Shown: one piece after another, positions 56,630 to 64,000 of the stretch | How positions within the stretch are numbered: the stretch's first letter is position 1 | Layout: every line of letters starts with the position of its first letter | Source of the DNA: Kitasatospora humi | GTDB lineage: Bacteria > Actinomycetota > Actinomycetes > Streptomycetales > Streptomycetaceae | Length of the DNA stretch: 64,000 bases | Assembly (NCBI RefSeq): GCF_020907985.1 | Contig: NZ_JAJJPA010000011.1 | Coordinates: 100,571 to 164,570, forward strand | Direction of reading: 5' to 3' | Notes under the pieces: generated by a model | Seen by the model: the letters and a program-made list of their open reading frames with translations, nothing else | Databases searched by the model: none | Told to the model about the DNA's origin: nothing | Translations under genes and position numbers: made by a program

Positions 56630-58183
56630 ATGACCGCCGATGTGATCATCGTGGGAGGCGGCCCCAACGGGCTGATGCTGGCCTGCGAACTCAGCCTCGC
56701 CGGCATCCGCCCGATCGTGCTGGAGCAGCTCCCGCAGCCCAGCACCGAACCCAAGGCCAACGGCCTGCTCGGCCAGGTGGTCCGACTGGCCGACCACCGA
56801 GGCCTCCACGAGCCGCTCAGCGGCAGCCAAGAGCCCCCGCAGCCCAACTCCGCCTACTTCATGTTCGCCGCCATGGGCCTCAACCTGGGCTTACTGGACG
56901 CCAGCCCGGTGTACGGCCTGGCCGTCCCGCAGCACCGCATCGTCGAAGTCCTCGAGGAGCGCGCCCGGGCACTCGGCGTCGACCTGCGGCGCGGACAACG
57001 GGTCGCCGCCGTCACCCAGGACGGGGACGCCGTCACCCTCGACGTCACCGGCCCCGGCGGCGACCAACGGCTCCGGGCCCGTTACGTGGTCGGCGCGGAC
57101 GGCGCGCACAGCGTGATCCGCAAGCAGTCGGGGATCGGGTTCCCCGGCGTCAGCTACGACCGCCGCACCAACCGCACCGCCCACGCCGCAGTCCCGGCCG
57201 ACTGGGTCGATCCGGTCAACGGCGCACTCACCGTTCCCGGTTACGGGACGATCATGCCCTTCCTGCCGCACCGCACCGACCAGGGCGGCTTCTCCTACGC
57301 TCCGTTCCCCGGGCACCCGCCGCTGGTCAGCACCACCGAATGGGACCAACCCCCGACCGACGAGCCGATGACCCTGGCGGAACTGGAGTCGAGCGTCAAG
57401 CGGGTGCTCGGTGTCGACCTGCCGCTCGGTCCGCCGGACGGCACCGGCCCGCACGTGCTGCGCCGGCTGACCGGCGGCAACACCCGGGTCGCCGACCGCT
57501 TCCGCGACGGCCGGATCTTCCTGGTCGGCGACGCCGCCCACGTCTACACCTCCGGCGGCGGCCCCGGCCTCAACCTCGGCCTGCAGGACGCCGCCAACCT
57601 CGGCTGGAAGCTCGCCGCGGCGCTGCACGACACCGCCCCGCCCGGCCTGCTCGACAGCTATGACACCGAGCGCCGCCAGGCCGCCCGCCGCATGGTGCTC
57701 AACGCCGAGGCGCAGTCCGCCCTCACCGCGCCGGGCAGCGACACCACCGCCCTGCGCGAACTCTTCACCGAGCTGCTGGGCCATCGGGCGGTCGTCCAGC
57801 ACCTGGCCGACCTCACCGCCGGCACCGATGTGCGCTACGAGATGGGGGGCACCGAACCGCACCCCGCGGTCGGCTACTTCGCACCGGAGCTGGCGCTCGG
57901 CACCGCGTCGGGGACCGTGCGGCTCGCCGAACTCGCGCGCCACGGCCGTCCGTTGCTGATCGACCTCACCGACGACCGGTCACCGGCGACGGTACTGGCA
58001 GCGGGCCAGGGCGTCGTCGACCTGGTCGTCGCGAAGGGCTCCGACCCGGTCGGTCTCACCGGTCTGCTGGTTCGGCCCGACGGTTATGTGGCCTGGGCCA
58101 GTAGCTCATCGCGCCCCGGCCGGCCCGAGCTGGCCGCGCTGCGGGCGGCCGTCGAGCGCTGGTTCAGTCCAGCGGTGCGGTGA
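56630..58183 (+). CDS. FAD-dependent aromatic hydroxylase (PheA/TfdB, rifampicin monooxygenase-like)
   Basis: A 517-residue flavin monooxygenase. The FAD motif VIIVGGGPNGLMLACELSLAG, the DG motif YVVGADGAHSVIRK, and GRIFLVGDAAHVYTSGGGPGLNLGLQDAANLGWKL are all present, and a thioredoxin-like C-terminal domain follows, as in PheA/TfdB and rifampicin monooxygenases. Residue 88 is encoded by TTA (56891-56893), suggesting bldA dependence. The gene may detoxify or tailor an aromatic compound. Its 3' end overlaps the convergent SDR gene by 20 bp. Confidence 0.92.
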   Translation: MTADVIIVGGGPNGLMLACELSLAGIRPIVLEQLPQPSTEPKANGLLGQVVRLADHRGLHEPLSGSQEPPQPNSAYFMFAAMGLNLGLLDASPVYGLAVPQHRIVEVLEERARALGVDLRRGQRVAAVTQDGDAVTLDVTGPGGDQRLRARYVVGADGAHSVIRKQSGIGFPGVSYDRRTNRTAHAAVPADWVDPVNGALTVPGYGTIMPFLPHRTDQGGFSYAPFPGHPPLVSTTEWDQPPTDEPMTLAELESSVKRVLGVDLPLGPPDGTGPHVLRRLTGGNTRVADRFRDGRIFLVGDAAHVYTSGGGPGLNLGLQDAANLGWKLAAALHDTAPPGLLDSYDTERRQAARRMVLNAEAQSALTAPGSDTTALRELFTELLGHRAVVQHLADLTAGTDVRYEMGGTEPHPAVGYFAPELALGTASGTVRLAELARHGRPLLIDLTDDRSPATVLAAGQGVVDLVVAKGSDPVGLTGLLVRPDGYVAWASSSSRPGRPELAALRAAVERWFSPAVR

Positions 58184-59018
58184 ACGGAGCGGTCAACCGC
58201 TCGGTGAGCGCGGCGACTCGGGCCCGGGCTGTCGGATCGTACGCCCAGTCGTGGGCCCGGGCCTCGGTGAACCGGTCGAAGTAGCGGCCCGTCACTCCGG
58301 CCAACTCCGGGTCGGTGACCAGCCGGACGGTCGGACGCACCCCCTCCGCCACGCTCACCGCGGGCACCAGGCCGAAGGCGCGCACGCCCTCGGTGTCCAT
58401 CAGATGGGCCGGGTGCAGACTGTTGACGGTGACCTCGTGCGCCGGCAGTTCGGCGCCCAGGTCGAAGGTCGACATGATCAGGGCCAGTTTGCTGCGGCAG
58501 TACGCCTCCAACCCCTCGTACCCGTGCTCCATCATCGGGTCGGCGAGGTCGAGCGGCGCCTGGCCCATCGAGGCGACATTGACCACCCGCGAGGCCCGGC
58601 CGGAGCGCTTCGCGCTCACCCGGAGCAGCGGGAGCAGCAGCCTGGTCAGCGTCCACGGCGCCAAGTGGTTCACCGCGAGCTGCAGTTCATGGCCCTGGGC
58701 GCTCAGCTGCCGCAGCTGCGGGTCGTTGCGGGCTATCGCGTTGTGCACCAGGACGTTCAACTCCGGCTCGGCCCGGGTGATCCGCCGGGCCAGCGCCCGG
58801 ACCCGGGCCAGATCGGAGAGGTCGGCCAGGTAGCCGCGGGCCTCGGTGCCGAGGGCCCTGACCTCGGCCAGCACCTGCTCCAGCCGTTCCGGGTTGCGGC
58901 CGTGGAGCAGCAGGGTGGCGCCCTCACCCGCGAGGTCGAGTGCGAGGGCGCGCCCGAGGCCCTGGGTGGCGCCGGTGACCAGGACGGTGCGGCCGTTCAG
59001 AGAGGAGTCATCGTTCAT
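58164..59018 (-). CDS. Short-chain dehydrogenase/reductase
   Basis: A 284-residue SDR. The cofactor motif TGATQGLGRALA, NVLVHNAIARND (in place of NNAG), the catalytic Ser in VNVASMG and the YxxxK as YCRSK are visible. ATG at 59018 fits a leaderless promoter whose -10 ends 8 nt upstream (59026-59054); the frame to 59054 reads through this promoter and is rejected. Two ATCAA-N4-TTGAT boxes overlap the promoter. Related SDRs act on aromatic or retinol-like substrates. Confidence 0.9.
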   Translation of the reverse strand: MNDDSSLNGRTVLVTGATQGLGRALALDLAGEGATLLLHGRNPERLEQVLAEVRALGTEARGYLADLSDLARVRALARRITRAEPELNVLVHNAIARNDPQLRQLSAQGHELQLAVNHLAPWTLTRLLLPLLRVSAKRSGRASRVVNVASMGQAPLDLADPMMEHGYEGLEAYCRSKLALIMSTFDLGAELPAHEVTVNSLHPAHLMDTEGVRAFGLVPAVSVAEGVRPTVRLVTDPELAGVTGRYFDRFTEARAHDWAYDPTARARVAALTERLTAPFTAPLD

Positions 59019-59025
59019 GGCCTGA

Positions 59026-59063
59026 TTTATATCAAAGCTTTGATGAGTCATCAAGACGTTGAT
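59026..59063 (-). promoter_or_regulatory. SDR promoter with tandem ATCAA-N4-TTGAT operators
   Basis: The minus strand has TTGATG (59054-59049), a 17-bp spacer and TATAAA (59031-59026), then 7 nt to the ATG: an ideal sigma-70 promoter for leaderless mRNA. The palindromes ATCAAAGCTTTGAT (59031-59044) and ATCAAGACGTTGAT (59050-59063) overlap spacer and -35, with centres 19 bp apart. A repressor encoded elsewhere is implied; the local TetR proteins have different boxes. Confidence 0.8.
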
Positions 59064-59144
59064 GAATGGATGCCCCGGGCATTGACGACGGGCAAGCCGA
59101 AGGGCCTGGGCTCCTGCCCTGCCCAGGCCCCGGTCGGCGACCCG

Positions 59145-60008
59145 TCAGACCTTGTCCGCCACGATCATCAGGTAGTGGAAGCTGCCCTCCTTGTAGGCGG
59201 TCAGGAAGGGGTCCTCGATCCCCGTGGCCACCGAGGACTTGGCCCGCAGCTCCCAGTAGGGGATGGTGTCGGGCGTCAGGTCCACCACGGAGATCGGCAC
59301 CAGGTTGTTGGCCGCCAGCGCCTTGAAGTACTCACTGCGCGGGTGGATGTTGCAGATGTAGTGCTGGTCGATCTGGCTGACCGCCCGGGACGGCCCCCCG
59401 GTGATGTCGTTGTAGCAGCCGGTGATGCACACGTAGCGGCCGCCGAACTCCAGCAGCCGGGCGAACTCGGCGAACGCCTGGTGCAGATCCACGTACATGG
59501 TGGTCTCGTTGGTCCAGATCGCCCGCCGCGACCCGCTCTCCAGGCCGGTGTCCAGCATGTTGCGGAAGTGGAAGCGGACCTTGTCCGCCACCCCGCGCTG
59601 CCTGGCCCGGTCGTTGGCGAAGCCGACCTGGTACTCGGAGATGGAGACCCCGTCGATCGTGCAGCCGAACCGGGCGTTGGCCATGATGCTGGTGCCGCCG
59701 CGGCCGGAGCCGGCGTCCAGCAGCCGGTGCTCCGGGCGGATGTCGCCCAACTGGTCCAGCAGCACATCGGCCTGCGCCGTCTCCAGCCGGTGCATCTCCT
59801 TGATGATCCGCTCGTCGCGGGTCTCCTCCGGCCCGGCCAGCACCGAGGGGTCGTACTCGCCGAGCCCGTAGTGGTGGTGGTAGAGGTCGTCGATCTCACC
59901 CAGCCGCAGGTTGACCGGGTCCTGCTGGTTGGTGTTCCAGTAGTTGGCCACCGACTTCTGGAAGGCGGTGCGCAGCACGGCGGCGGGGTCGGGCGTGGTG
60001 GTCGTCAT
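59145..60008 (-). CDS. Geranyl diphosphate C-methyltransferase homologue, orphan
   Basis: A 287-residue SAM-dependent methyltransferase. NYWNTNQQDPVNLRLGEID, DLYHHHYGLG, the SAM motif LLDAGSGRGG (residues 97-106), TNETTMYVDLH, QIDQHYICNIHPRSEY and DLTPDTIPYWELRAKSS are the signature of the GPP 2-C-methyltransferase (GPPMT) family. In 2-methylisoborneol operons GPPMT acts with a terpene cyclase and an encapsulin; here the encapsulin is 56 bp upstream but no cyclase is present. It may methylate GPP for a cyclase elsewhere, or methylate a geranylated product such as teleocidin A (the TleD reaction). No TTA codon was found. Confidence 0.88.
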   Translation of the reverse strand: MTTTTPDPAAVLRTAFQKSVANYWNTNQQDPVNLRLGEIDDLYHHHYGLGEYDPSVLAGPEETRDERIIKEMHRLETAQADVLLDQLGDIRPEHRLLDAGSGRGGTSIMANARFGCTIDGVSISEYQVGFANDRARQRGVADKVRFHFRNMLDTGLESGSRRAIWTNETTMYVDLHQAFAEFARLLEFGGRYVCITGCYNDITGGPSRAVSQIDQHYICNIHPRSEYFKALAANNLVPISVVDLTPDTIPYWELRAKSSVATGIEDPFLTAYKEGSFHYLMIVADKV

Positions 60009-60064
60009 GGTGTCGCTGACTCCTCGTCGAGGGTGGGGAAGGGACGCCGGAACGGTCGGCTCGG

Positions 60065-61483
60065 TCAGGAACGGGGGTGCGAGACCTCGACGTTCTCCAG
60101 CACTCCGAGCGCGTCGGGGACCAGGACCGCGGCGGAGTAGTAGGCGCTTACCAGGTAGGACATGACGGCCTTCTCGTTGATCCCCATGAACCGGACGTTC
60201 AGGCCGGGCTCGTACTCGTCGGGGATGCCGGTCTGGTGCAGACCGATCACGCCCTGGTTGTTCTCGCCCATGCGCATCGCGAGGATGGCGGAGGTGTGGC
60301 CGTCGACCACCGGGATCTTGCCGCACGGGAAGATCGGCACGCCGCGCCAGGCGGGGATGTGGTGGGTGCCGATGTCCACGCTGCCGAAGTAGATGCCCCG
60401 CTTGCTGCACTCCCGGCCGAACGCGGCGATCGCCTTCGGGTGGGCGAAGATGTGGGTGGTCTCGCGGCGCATGCTGAGCAGTTCGTCCAGGTCGTCCGGG
60501 GTGGGCGGCCCGGAGTGGGTCTGGATCCGCTGGTCGTACTCGGCGTTCTGCAGCAGGCCGAAGTCCGGGTTGTTGACCAGTTCGTACTCCTGGCGCTCGC
60601 GCAGCGCCTCGATGGTGAGCTTCAGCTGCTGCTCGATCTGGTTCATCGGGTCGTTGTAGAGGTCGGCGACCCGGCTGTGCACCCGCAGCACCGTCTGGGC
60701 GACGCTCAACTCGTACTCTCGGGGGGCCAGTTCGTAGTCGACGAAGGTGCCGGGGAGGTCCGGCTCGCCCTCGTGGCCGGCGGCCAGTTCGATGTCGGCC
60801 TCACCGTGCTGGTTCTGCGCCTGGTCGGCGTCGGCCAGGTAGGCGGCGACCTGCTCGCGTAGCGCCTCGGAGCGGTTGACCAGCTCCTGGAAGGCGGCGG
60901 TGGGCAGCACCATGACGGTGGCGGCGGTGGCCGCCTTCACCGTGAACCCCCAGAGCGCGTCGGTCTGCCGGATCGCCTCGTCGCCCAGGTGGTCGCCGTC
61001 GGCGAGGTGGCCGAGCACGGTGGCCTCGCCGTACTTGCCGGTGCCGATCCGGTTGACCTTGCCGTGGGCGATCAGGAAGATCTCCTCCACCGGCTGGCCC
61101 GCCTCGACGAGCACTTCGCCCGCCGCGACGTCACGCTGGCTGAACCGGTTGGCCAGCTCCTCCAGCACCGCCGTGTCCTCGAGGTCGCGCAGCACCGGCA
61201 CTTCGCGCAGCGACGGCGGCACGACGCGGACCACCGAGCCGGTCTTGGCGAAGCTCACCCGCCCGCGACCGACCGCGTAGCTGAGCCGGCGGTTGACCCG
61301 GTAGGTGCCACCGGACACCTGTACCCAGGGCAGGTTGCGGAGCAGCCAGCGCGAGCTGATGCCCTGCATCTGCGGCTCGGACTTGGTGGTGGTGGCGAGG
61401 TTGCGCGCGGCCCCGGTGCTCAGGCTGAGCTGGGCCGCGGCCTCCTGGGCCTCGGTCGGCGCGGGCCCGGTCTCGATCGACAT
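60065..61483 (-). CDS. eshA: Family 2B encapsulin shell protein with cNMP-binding-like domain (EshA-like)
   Basis: A 472-residue protein in which an HK97-type shell fold (N-terminal arm about 1-95 and the part from about 225 to the end) encloses a cyclic-nucleotide-binding-like domain (about 98-215: [34 protein letters not shown]). The phosphate-binding cassette region ([11 protein letters not shown]) is degenerate. This is the EshA / family 2B encapsulin architecture, which assembles into nanocompartments and in 2-MIB operons packages the terpene cyclase. Here the partner is only the methyltransferase downstream, which lacks the long disordered N-terminus of known cargo. The true cargo is unknown. 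Confidence 0.9.
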   Translation of the reverse strand: MSIETGPAPTEAQEAAAQLSLSTGAARNLATTTKSEPQMQGISSRWLLRNLPWVQVSGGTYRVNRRLSYAVGRGRVSFAKTGSVVRVVPPSLREVPVLRDLEDTAVLEELANRFSQRDVAAGEVLVEAGQPVEEIFLIAHGKVNRIGTGKYGEATVLGHLADGDHLGDEAIRQTDALWGFTVKAATAATVMVLPTAAFQELVNRSEALREQVAAYLADADQAQNQHGEADIELAAGHEGEPDLPGTFVDYELAPREYELSVAQTVLRVHSRVADLYNDPMNQIEQQLKLTIEALRERQEYELVNNPDFGLLQNAEYDQRIQTHSGPPTPDDLDELLSMRRETTHIFAHPKAIAAFGRECSKRGIYFGSVDIGTHHIPAWRGVPIFPCGKIPVVDGHTSAILAMRMGENNQGVIGLHQTGIPDEYEPGLNVRFMGINEKAVMSYLVSAYYSAAVLVPDALGVLENVEVSHPRS

Positions 61484-61787
61484 CGGATCTCTCCATCCTC
61501 ATGAGCGGTGCAGGACGACTGACGTCTGTTGCCTCGTCAGATTCCATCGCACGGCACATCTGGATGGGGGATGGAGTGTCATTCTGATGCCACAAAAGGA
61601 TGTGTGGAAATCTTTGTGCGCCCCCGTTTACGAGCCCGAGCTACTGTGTTGACCTGCGCGGATGAGAGCAAGGTCGACATAGGCCCGATAACCCGGAAAT
61701 AGTACTAAGTCGAGGTCGTTTCTCTTCGGATATTTTCGGCGGTATGGTGGCCGAGCCTGTGCCACCACCGTTATCGGCGACGGCCCG
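61484..61787. other. Intergenic region upstream of the encapsulin, no gene seen
   Basis: This 304-bp region is relatively AT-rich (61560-61760) and should hold the encapsulin promoter. A small dyad CCACA...TGTGG lies at 61590-61607. I find no coding frame with support. Confidence 0.5.
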
Positions 61788-62912
61788 TCAGGTGTTGTGG
61801 CCGCCGGCCTGGATCCCCGGTCGGCGGTCGGCCGGTCGGCGGGGCGGAATCGGTGTGGTCGGGAAGTCGCGGGCGCCGGTCCACAGGGCCGGTACGGCAT
61901 CCGCGCGCCGCGCCAGCTCATAGGCGATCGCCTCGTAGTTGACCCGCCAGCCGTGGAAGTGCGGCCAGGCGAGTATGGTGGGCCGCTCCGCCGCGAAGCC
62001 GGAGGCGATGATCATCGTCACCGCGGCGTCGAACTCGGCGTAGCTGATCCGGATCGGGGCGTCGGGCTGCGGATCCGGATCGAAGTCGAGCTTGATCACC
62101 CGGGCGATGTCGCGCATCGCGGTGAAGCCGGCCCGCAGCACCAGCCTGGCCTCAGGCGGCGCGCTCTGCGGACAGAGCGCCAGCTGCATCGCCGCGGCGT
62201 CCATCACGGCGATCAGCCCCACGATCCAGCTGCGGTACGGCTGCGGGGAGCGGAAGGAGAGCAGCACCGGGTAGTTGGAGTGGCTCTCGCCCAACTCGGC
62301 GGCGAGCCGCTCCCAGTCCCCGTAGAGTTGCGGCAGCGCGGTCTCGGTGTCCACCAGGGACTGACGGGCCAGCAGCTCCGGCCCCCAGGCGGGCTCGCCG
62401 GCCCGGGACTGCAGCAGCGTGACCTCCACCTCGCGGCGGTTGTAGCTGCCGTAGAGCGTCGGCAGGTAGGCGATCTGCAGGGCGATCACCAGCGGGCCAC
62501 TGGCGGCGGCCAGGAAGTCGAGGCCGGAGAGCCGCAGCCGGGCGCCACTGGCGAAGCCGAGGGTGAACAGGCTGGATCCGGCCTCGCGGAACGAGTCGCT
62601 CCAGGACAGTCCCGAGGTCGCCTGCGTCAGCAGGGTGAAGGCGCCGAGCAGTGCGATCAGCCAGCAGAACAGCATCGCGACCAGCATCAGCGGTGCCAGC
62701 CAGGCCTGCGCCCGGTCGTGCGCCCGGTATCCGCCGAACGGCGCCGCGCACATGTGCAGCACGGCCCGTCCGAGCTGCCAGAGCCGGAAGGTCAGGGAGG
62801 AGTACAGGCCGCGCGGCACCACCAGGGTGCGCAGGATGCTGGCGACGGTGAGTACCAGCAGCAGGAGGCCGGCCAGGGCGGAGAACAGGCGCATGGCCCC
62901 ATTGTCGATCAT
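61788..62912 (-). CDS. Ion-channel-like multi-pass membrane protein
   Basis: A 374-residue protein with membrane segments at about residues 7-29, 70-95 and 130-155 and a cytoplasmic C-terminal domain of about 210 residues. Between two segments, EAGSSLFTLGFASG resembles a channel pore loop with a degenerate filter (TLGF in place of TxGYG). I therefore call it channel-like rather than a potassium channel. ATG at 62912 or 62894 are both possible starts. The gene follows DUF4239 on the same strand after 223 bp. Confidence 0.7.
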   Translation of the reverse strand: MIDNGAMRLFSALAGLLLLVLTVASILRTLVVPRGLYSSLTFRLWQLGRAVLHMCAAPFGGYRAHDRAQAWLAPLMLVAMLFCWLIALLGAFTLLTQATSGLSWSDSFREAGSSLFTLGFASGARLRLSGLDFLAAASGPLVIALQIAYLPTLYGSYNRREVEVTLLQSRAGEPAWGPELLARQSLVDTETALPQLYGDWERLAAELGESHSNYPVLLSFRSPQPYRSWIVGLIAVMDAAAMQLALCPQSAPPEARLVLRAGFTAMRDIARVIKLDFDPDPQPDAPIRISYAEFDAAVTMIIASGFAAERPTILAWPHFHGWRVNYEAIAYELARRADAVPALWTGARDFPTTPIPPRRPADRRPGIQAGGHNT

Positions 62913-63105
62913 CAGCGGGCCGGCTGAGCGGGCGAAACGCGACGGCCGCCCGCGCAGGGGCAGCCGGCGTCGAGGGCGTGACAGGCGTGGGCGATTTCAC
63001 TTCGACGATGAGGCGCCGGGCCTGAGCGCACGGTAGATTGATCAGTCGGCCCGGCTCGGGCGGTGCGCGCACACCACCGGAGCCGGGCTGCCTCTGTTAT
63101 ATCGG

Positions 63106-63138
63106 ATACTGCGTCAGGTTGGCGGGAATACTGCGTCA
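63106..63138. repeat. 11-bp direct repeat ATACTGCGTCA
   Basis: Copies at 63106-63116 and 63128-63138 are 22 bp apart (two helical turns), upstream of the channel-like gene; the second ends in the DUF4239 stop codon. A -10-like TATAAC (minus, 63101-63096) is near. It may be a regulator site. Confidence 0.5.
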
Positions 63139-63867
63139 ACTCTGTTGTGACAGTTGTGTGAAACGCTCCAGGCTCTGCTGGTAGGCGACCGGCGTGACGT
63201 GCATGGGGCCGGAGTACGGGTGGGTCATGTGCAGCACCAGGTAGATGCCGAACCCGACCACCGCGCCGACCAGGCCGAGTGCGATCGCCTCCCGGCGCTG
63301 GAAGGTCAGCCCGGCGATCGGCGCGTAGAGCAGCACCAGCACCCCGGTGCCGATCAAGGCGGGATAGAGCGGTGCCGGCAGTGAGACCGAGGCGTCGGCC
63401 AGCCGGATCTGCCGCTTGGTGTAGACGTCGTCCAGGTCGCTGAGCATGGTGGTGCGCTGCGGGGAGTCCGGCATCGCCGCGACATGGGCGCGCACCGCGT
63501 CCAGGCCGGCCCAGGCGGTGGGTGAGGCGGTGCCGTGGGTCATCGCCTCGAAGTCCGGGCCGATCACCTCGGAGACGTAGCTGCGCAGCAGCGGACGGGT
63601 GCTGGCGTCGGCGTCCGTGTAGGCCGCGTTGAGCGATCTGGCCTCGTCCCAGGTGTGGCCGCGCGCGGTGTTGAGGTTCGACCAGGAGCCGGCGATCAGG
63701 AAGCCGGTGACCAGCATGAACGAGGAGAGCGAGGCGGAACCGAGGAAGCCCAGCGCACCCGAGGAGAAGCTGCCTTCACGGGACCGGTGGGTGCGGCCGA
63801 AGGCAGCCAGGATGCCCACGGCCACCGCGGACCCGAGCAGTACCGCGAGAACGATTCCGAGACTCAA
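63136..63867 (-). CDS. DUF4239 (bestrophin-like) membrane protein
   Basis: A 243-residue membrane protein of the DUF4239 family: two N-terminal hydrophobic segments (IVLAVLLGSAVAVGILAAF and SSFMLVTGFLIAGSWS), a soluble helical middle (NTARGHTWDEARSLNAAYTDAD), and two C-terminal membrane segments. The start is TTG at 63867 with a GGGAGG site; it overlaps the stop of the upstream small gene (TTGA). The function is unknown; distant likeness to bestrophin channels has been proposed for the family. Confidence 0.85.
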   Translation of the reverse strand: MSLGIVLAVLLGSAVAVGILAAFGRTHRSREGSFSSGALGFLGSASLSSFMLVTGFLIAGSWSNLNTARGHTWDEARSLNAAYTDADASTRPLLRSYVSEVIGPDFEAMTHGTASPTAWAGLDAVRAHVAAMPDSPQRTTMLSDLDDVYTKRQIRLADASVSLPAPLYPALIGTGVLVLLYAPIAGLTFQRREAIALGLVGAVVGFGIYLVLHMTHPYSGPMHVTPVAYQQSLERFTQLSQQS

Positions 63868-63998
63868 CGACGCCTCCCTGTGGTGTGGTTGATGAAGCTG
63901 ACGGCCGCGGCGAGGATGACCGGGACGGTGATCGCGACGAAGGCGAAGGCGCTCTGGGCGTCCGCCGTCGGGGTCGTGCTGGGGTCGGGCGGGCGCAC
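63864..63998 (-). CDS. Small single-pass membrane protein, possibly partial
   Basis: A frame of 44 residues reaching GTG at 63998, two bases from the window edge; the true start may lie beyond it. One hydrophobic segment (AFAFVAITVPVILAAAVSFI) is followed by a basic tail (NHTTGRRR). Its stop overlaps the TTG start of the DUF4239 gene, so the two are translationally coupled. Confidence 0.7.
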   Translation of the reverse strand: MRPPDPSTTPTADAQSAFAFVAITVPVILAAAVSFINHTTGRRR

Positions 63999-64000
63999 GG

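Noticed and set aside
59018..59054. Upstream ATG start for the SDR
   Set aside because: It would place an ideal promoter and both operators inside the coding region; the ATG at 59018 fits a leaderless start.
59055..61483. Hidden or broken terpene cyclase (MIB synthase) next to the methyltransferase
   Set aside because: The 56-bp and 90-bp gaps are too short, and no DDxxD or NSE-type remnant is visible in any frame I read.

Overview
The window is about 64 kb of very GC-rich actinobacterial chromosome, most likely Streptomyces or Kitasatospora. The evidence is a complete cvnABCDE conservon, an EshA-like family 2B encapsulin, several promoters whose -10 lies about 7 nt before the start codon (leaderless mRNAs), and rare TTA codons placed as in bldA-controlled genes. 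I saw no rRNA, tRNA, CRISPR array, insertion sequence or integrase.

Layout. 1-8216: an oligopeptide ABC-transporter operon headed by an amidohydrolase (minus strand), a TetR regulator and a Tat-exported flavin amine oxidase; matching 27-bp operator boxes lie on both sides of tetR. 8438-11238: a cyanate operon (guanine-deaminase-like enzyme, cynS, cynT) divergent from a LysR regulator. 12018-16578: conservon cvnA-E; its P450 lacks the ExxR motif. 17029-19102: a small zinc-ribbon protein, an LCM-type methyltransferase and a carboxymuconolactone decarboxylase-like protein. 19169-30884: a compact biosynthetic cluster with a DMATS-type aromatic prenyltransferase, a 2480-residue NRPS (A-NMT-T-C-A-T-R), MbtH, a P450 and an aldo-keto reductase. 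This is the gene set and domain order of lyngbyatoxin/teleocidin (indolactam) pathways. 31118-33593: two tandem YbjQ-like proteins and a hypothetical protein.

33886-50436: ten closely packed minus-strand genes that read as one transcription unit: GT2, FemAB/BioF2-like GNAT, three GT4-type glycosyltransferases, a GT-C-like membrane protein, a membrane protein, a Wzx-like flippase, UDP-glucose dehydrogenase, a secreted GH5-like enzyme, and a 1239-residue secreted protein (PQQ-type propeller, ASH-type repeats, two lectin-like domains). The first and last genes carry a TTA codon near the N-terminus. 51606-59018: FAD monooxygenases, DUF488, type 5 uracil-DNA glycosylase, a DedA protein, an O-methyltransferase, a second TetR and an SDR. 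59145-61483: the encapsulin and a geranyl-diphosphate C-methyltransferase homologue, the flanking partners of a 2-methylisoborneol operon, but with no terpene cyclase. 61788-63998: a channel-like membrane protein, a DUF4239 protein and a small membrane peptide.

How the parts may work together. The NRPS cluster would make N-methylvalyl-tryptophanol; the P450 would close it to indolactam V and the prenyltransferase would add a terpene chain. Teleocidin B needs a further C-methyltransferase (TleD), known to lie outside tleABC. The orphan GPP-methyltransferase homologue about 29 kb away is a candidate for that role, and its pairing with an encapsulin shell would be new. Product assignments are inferences from architecture and motifs.
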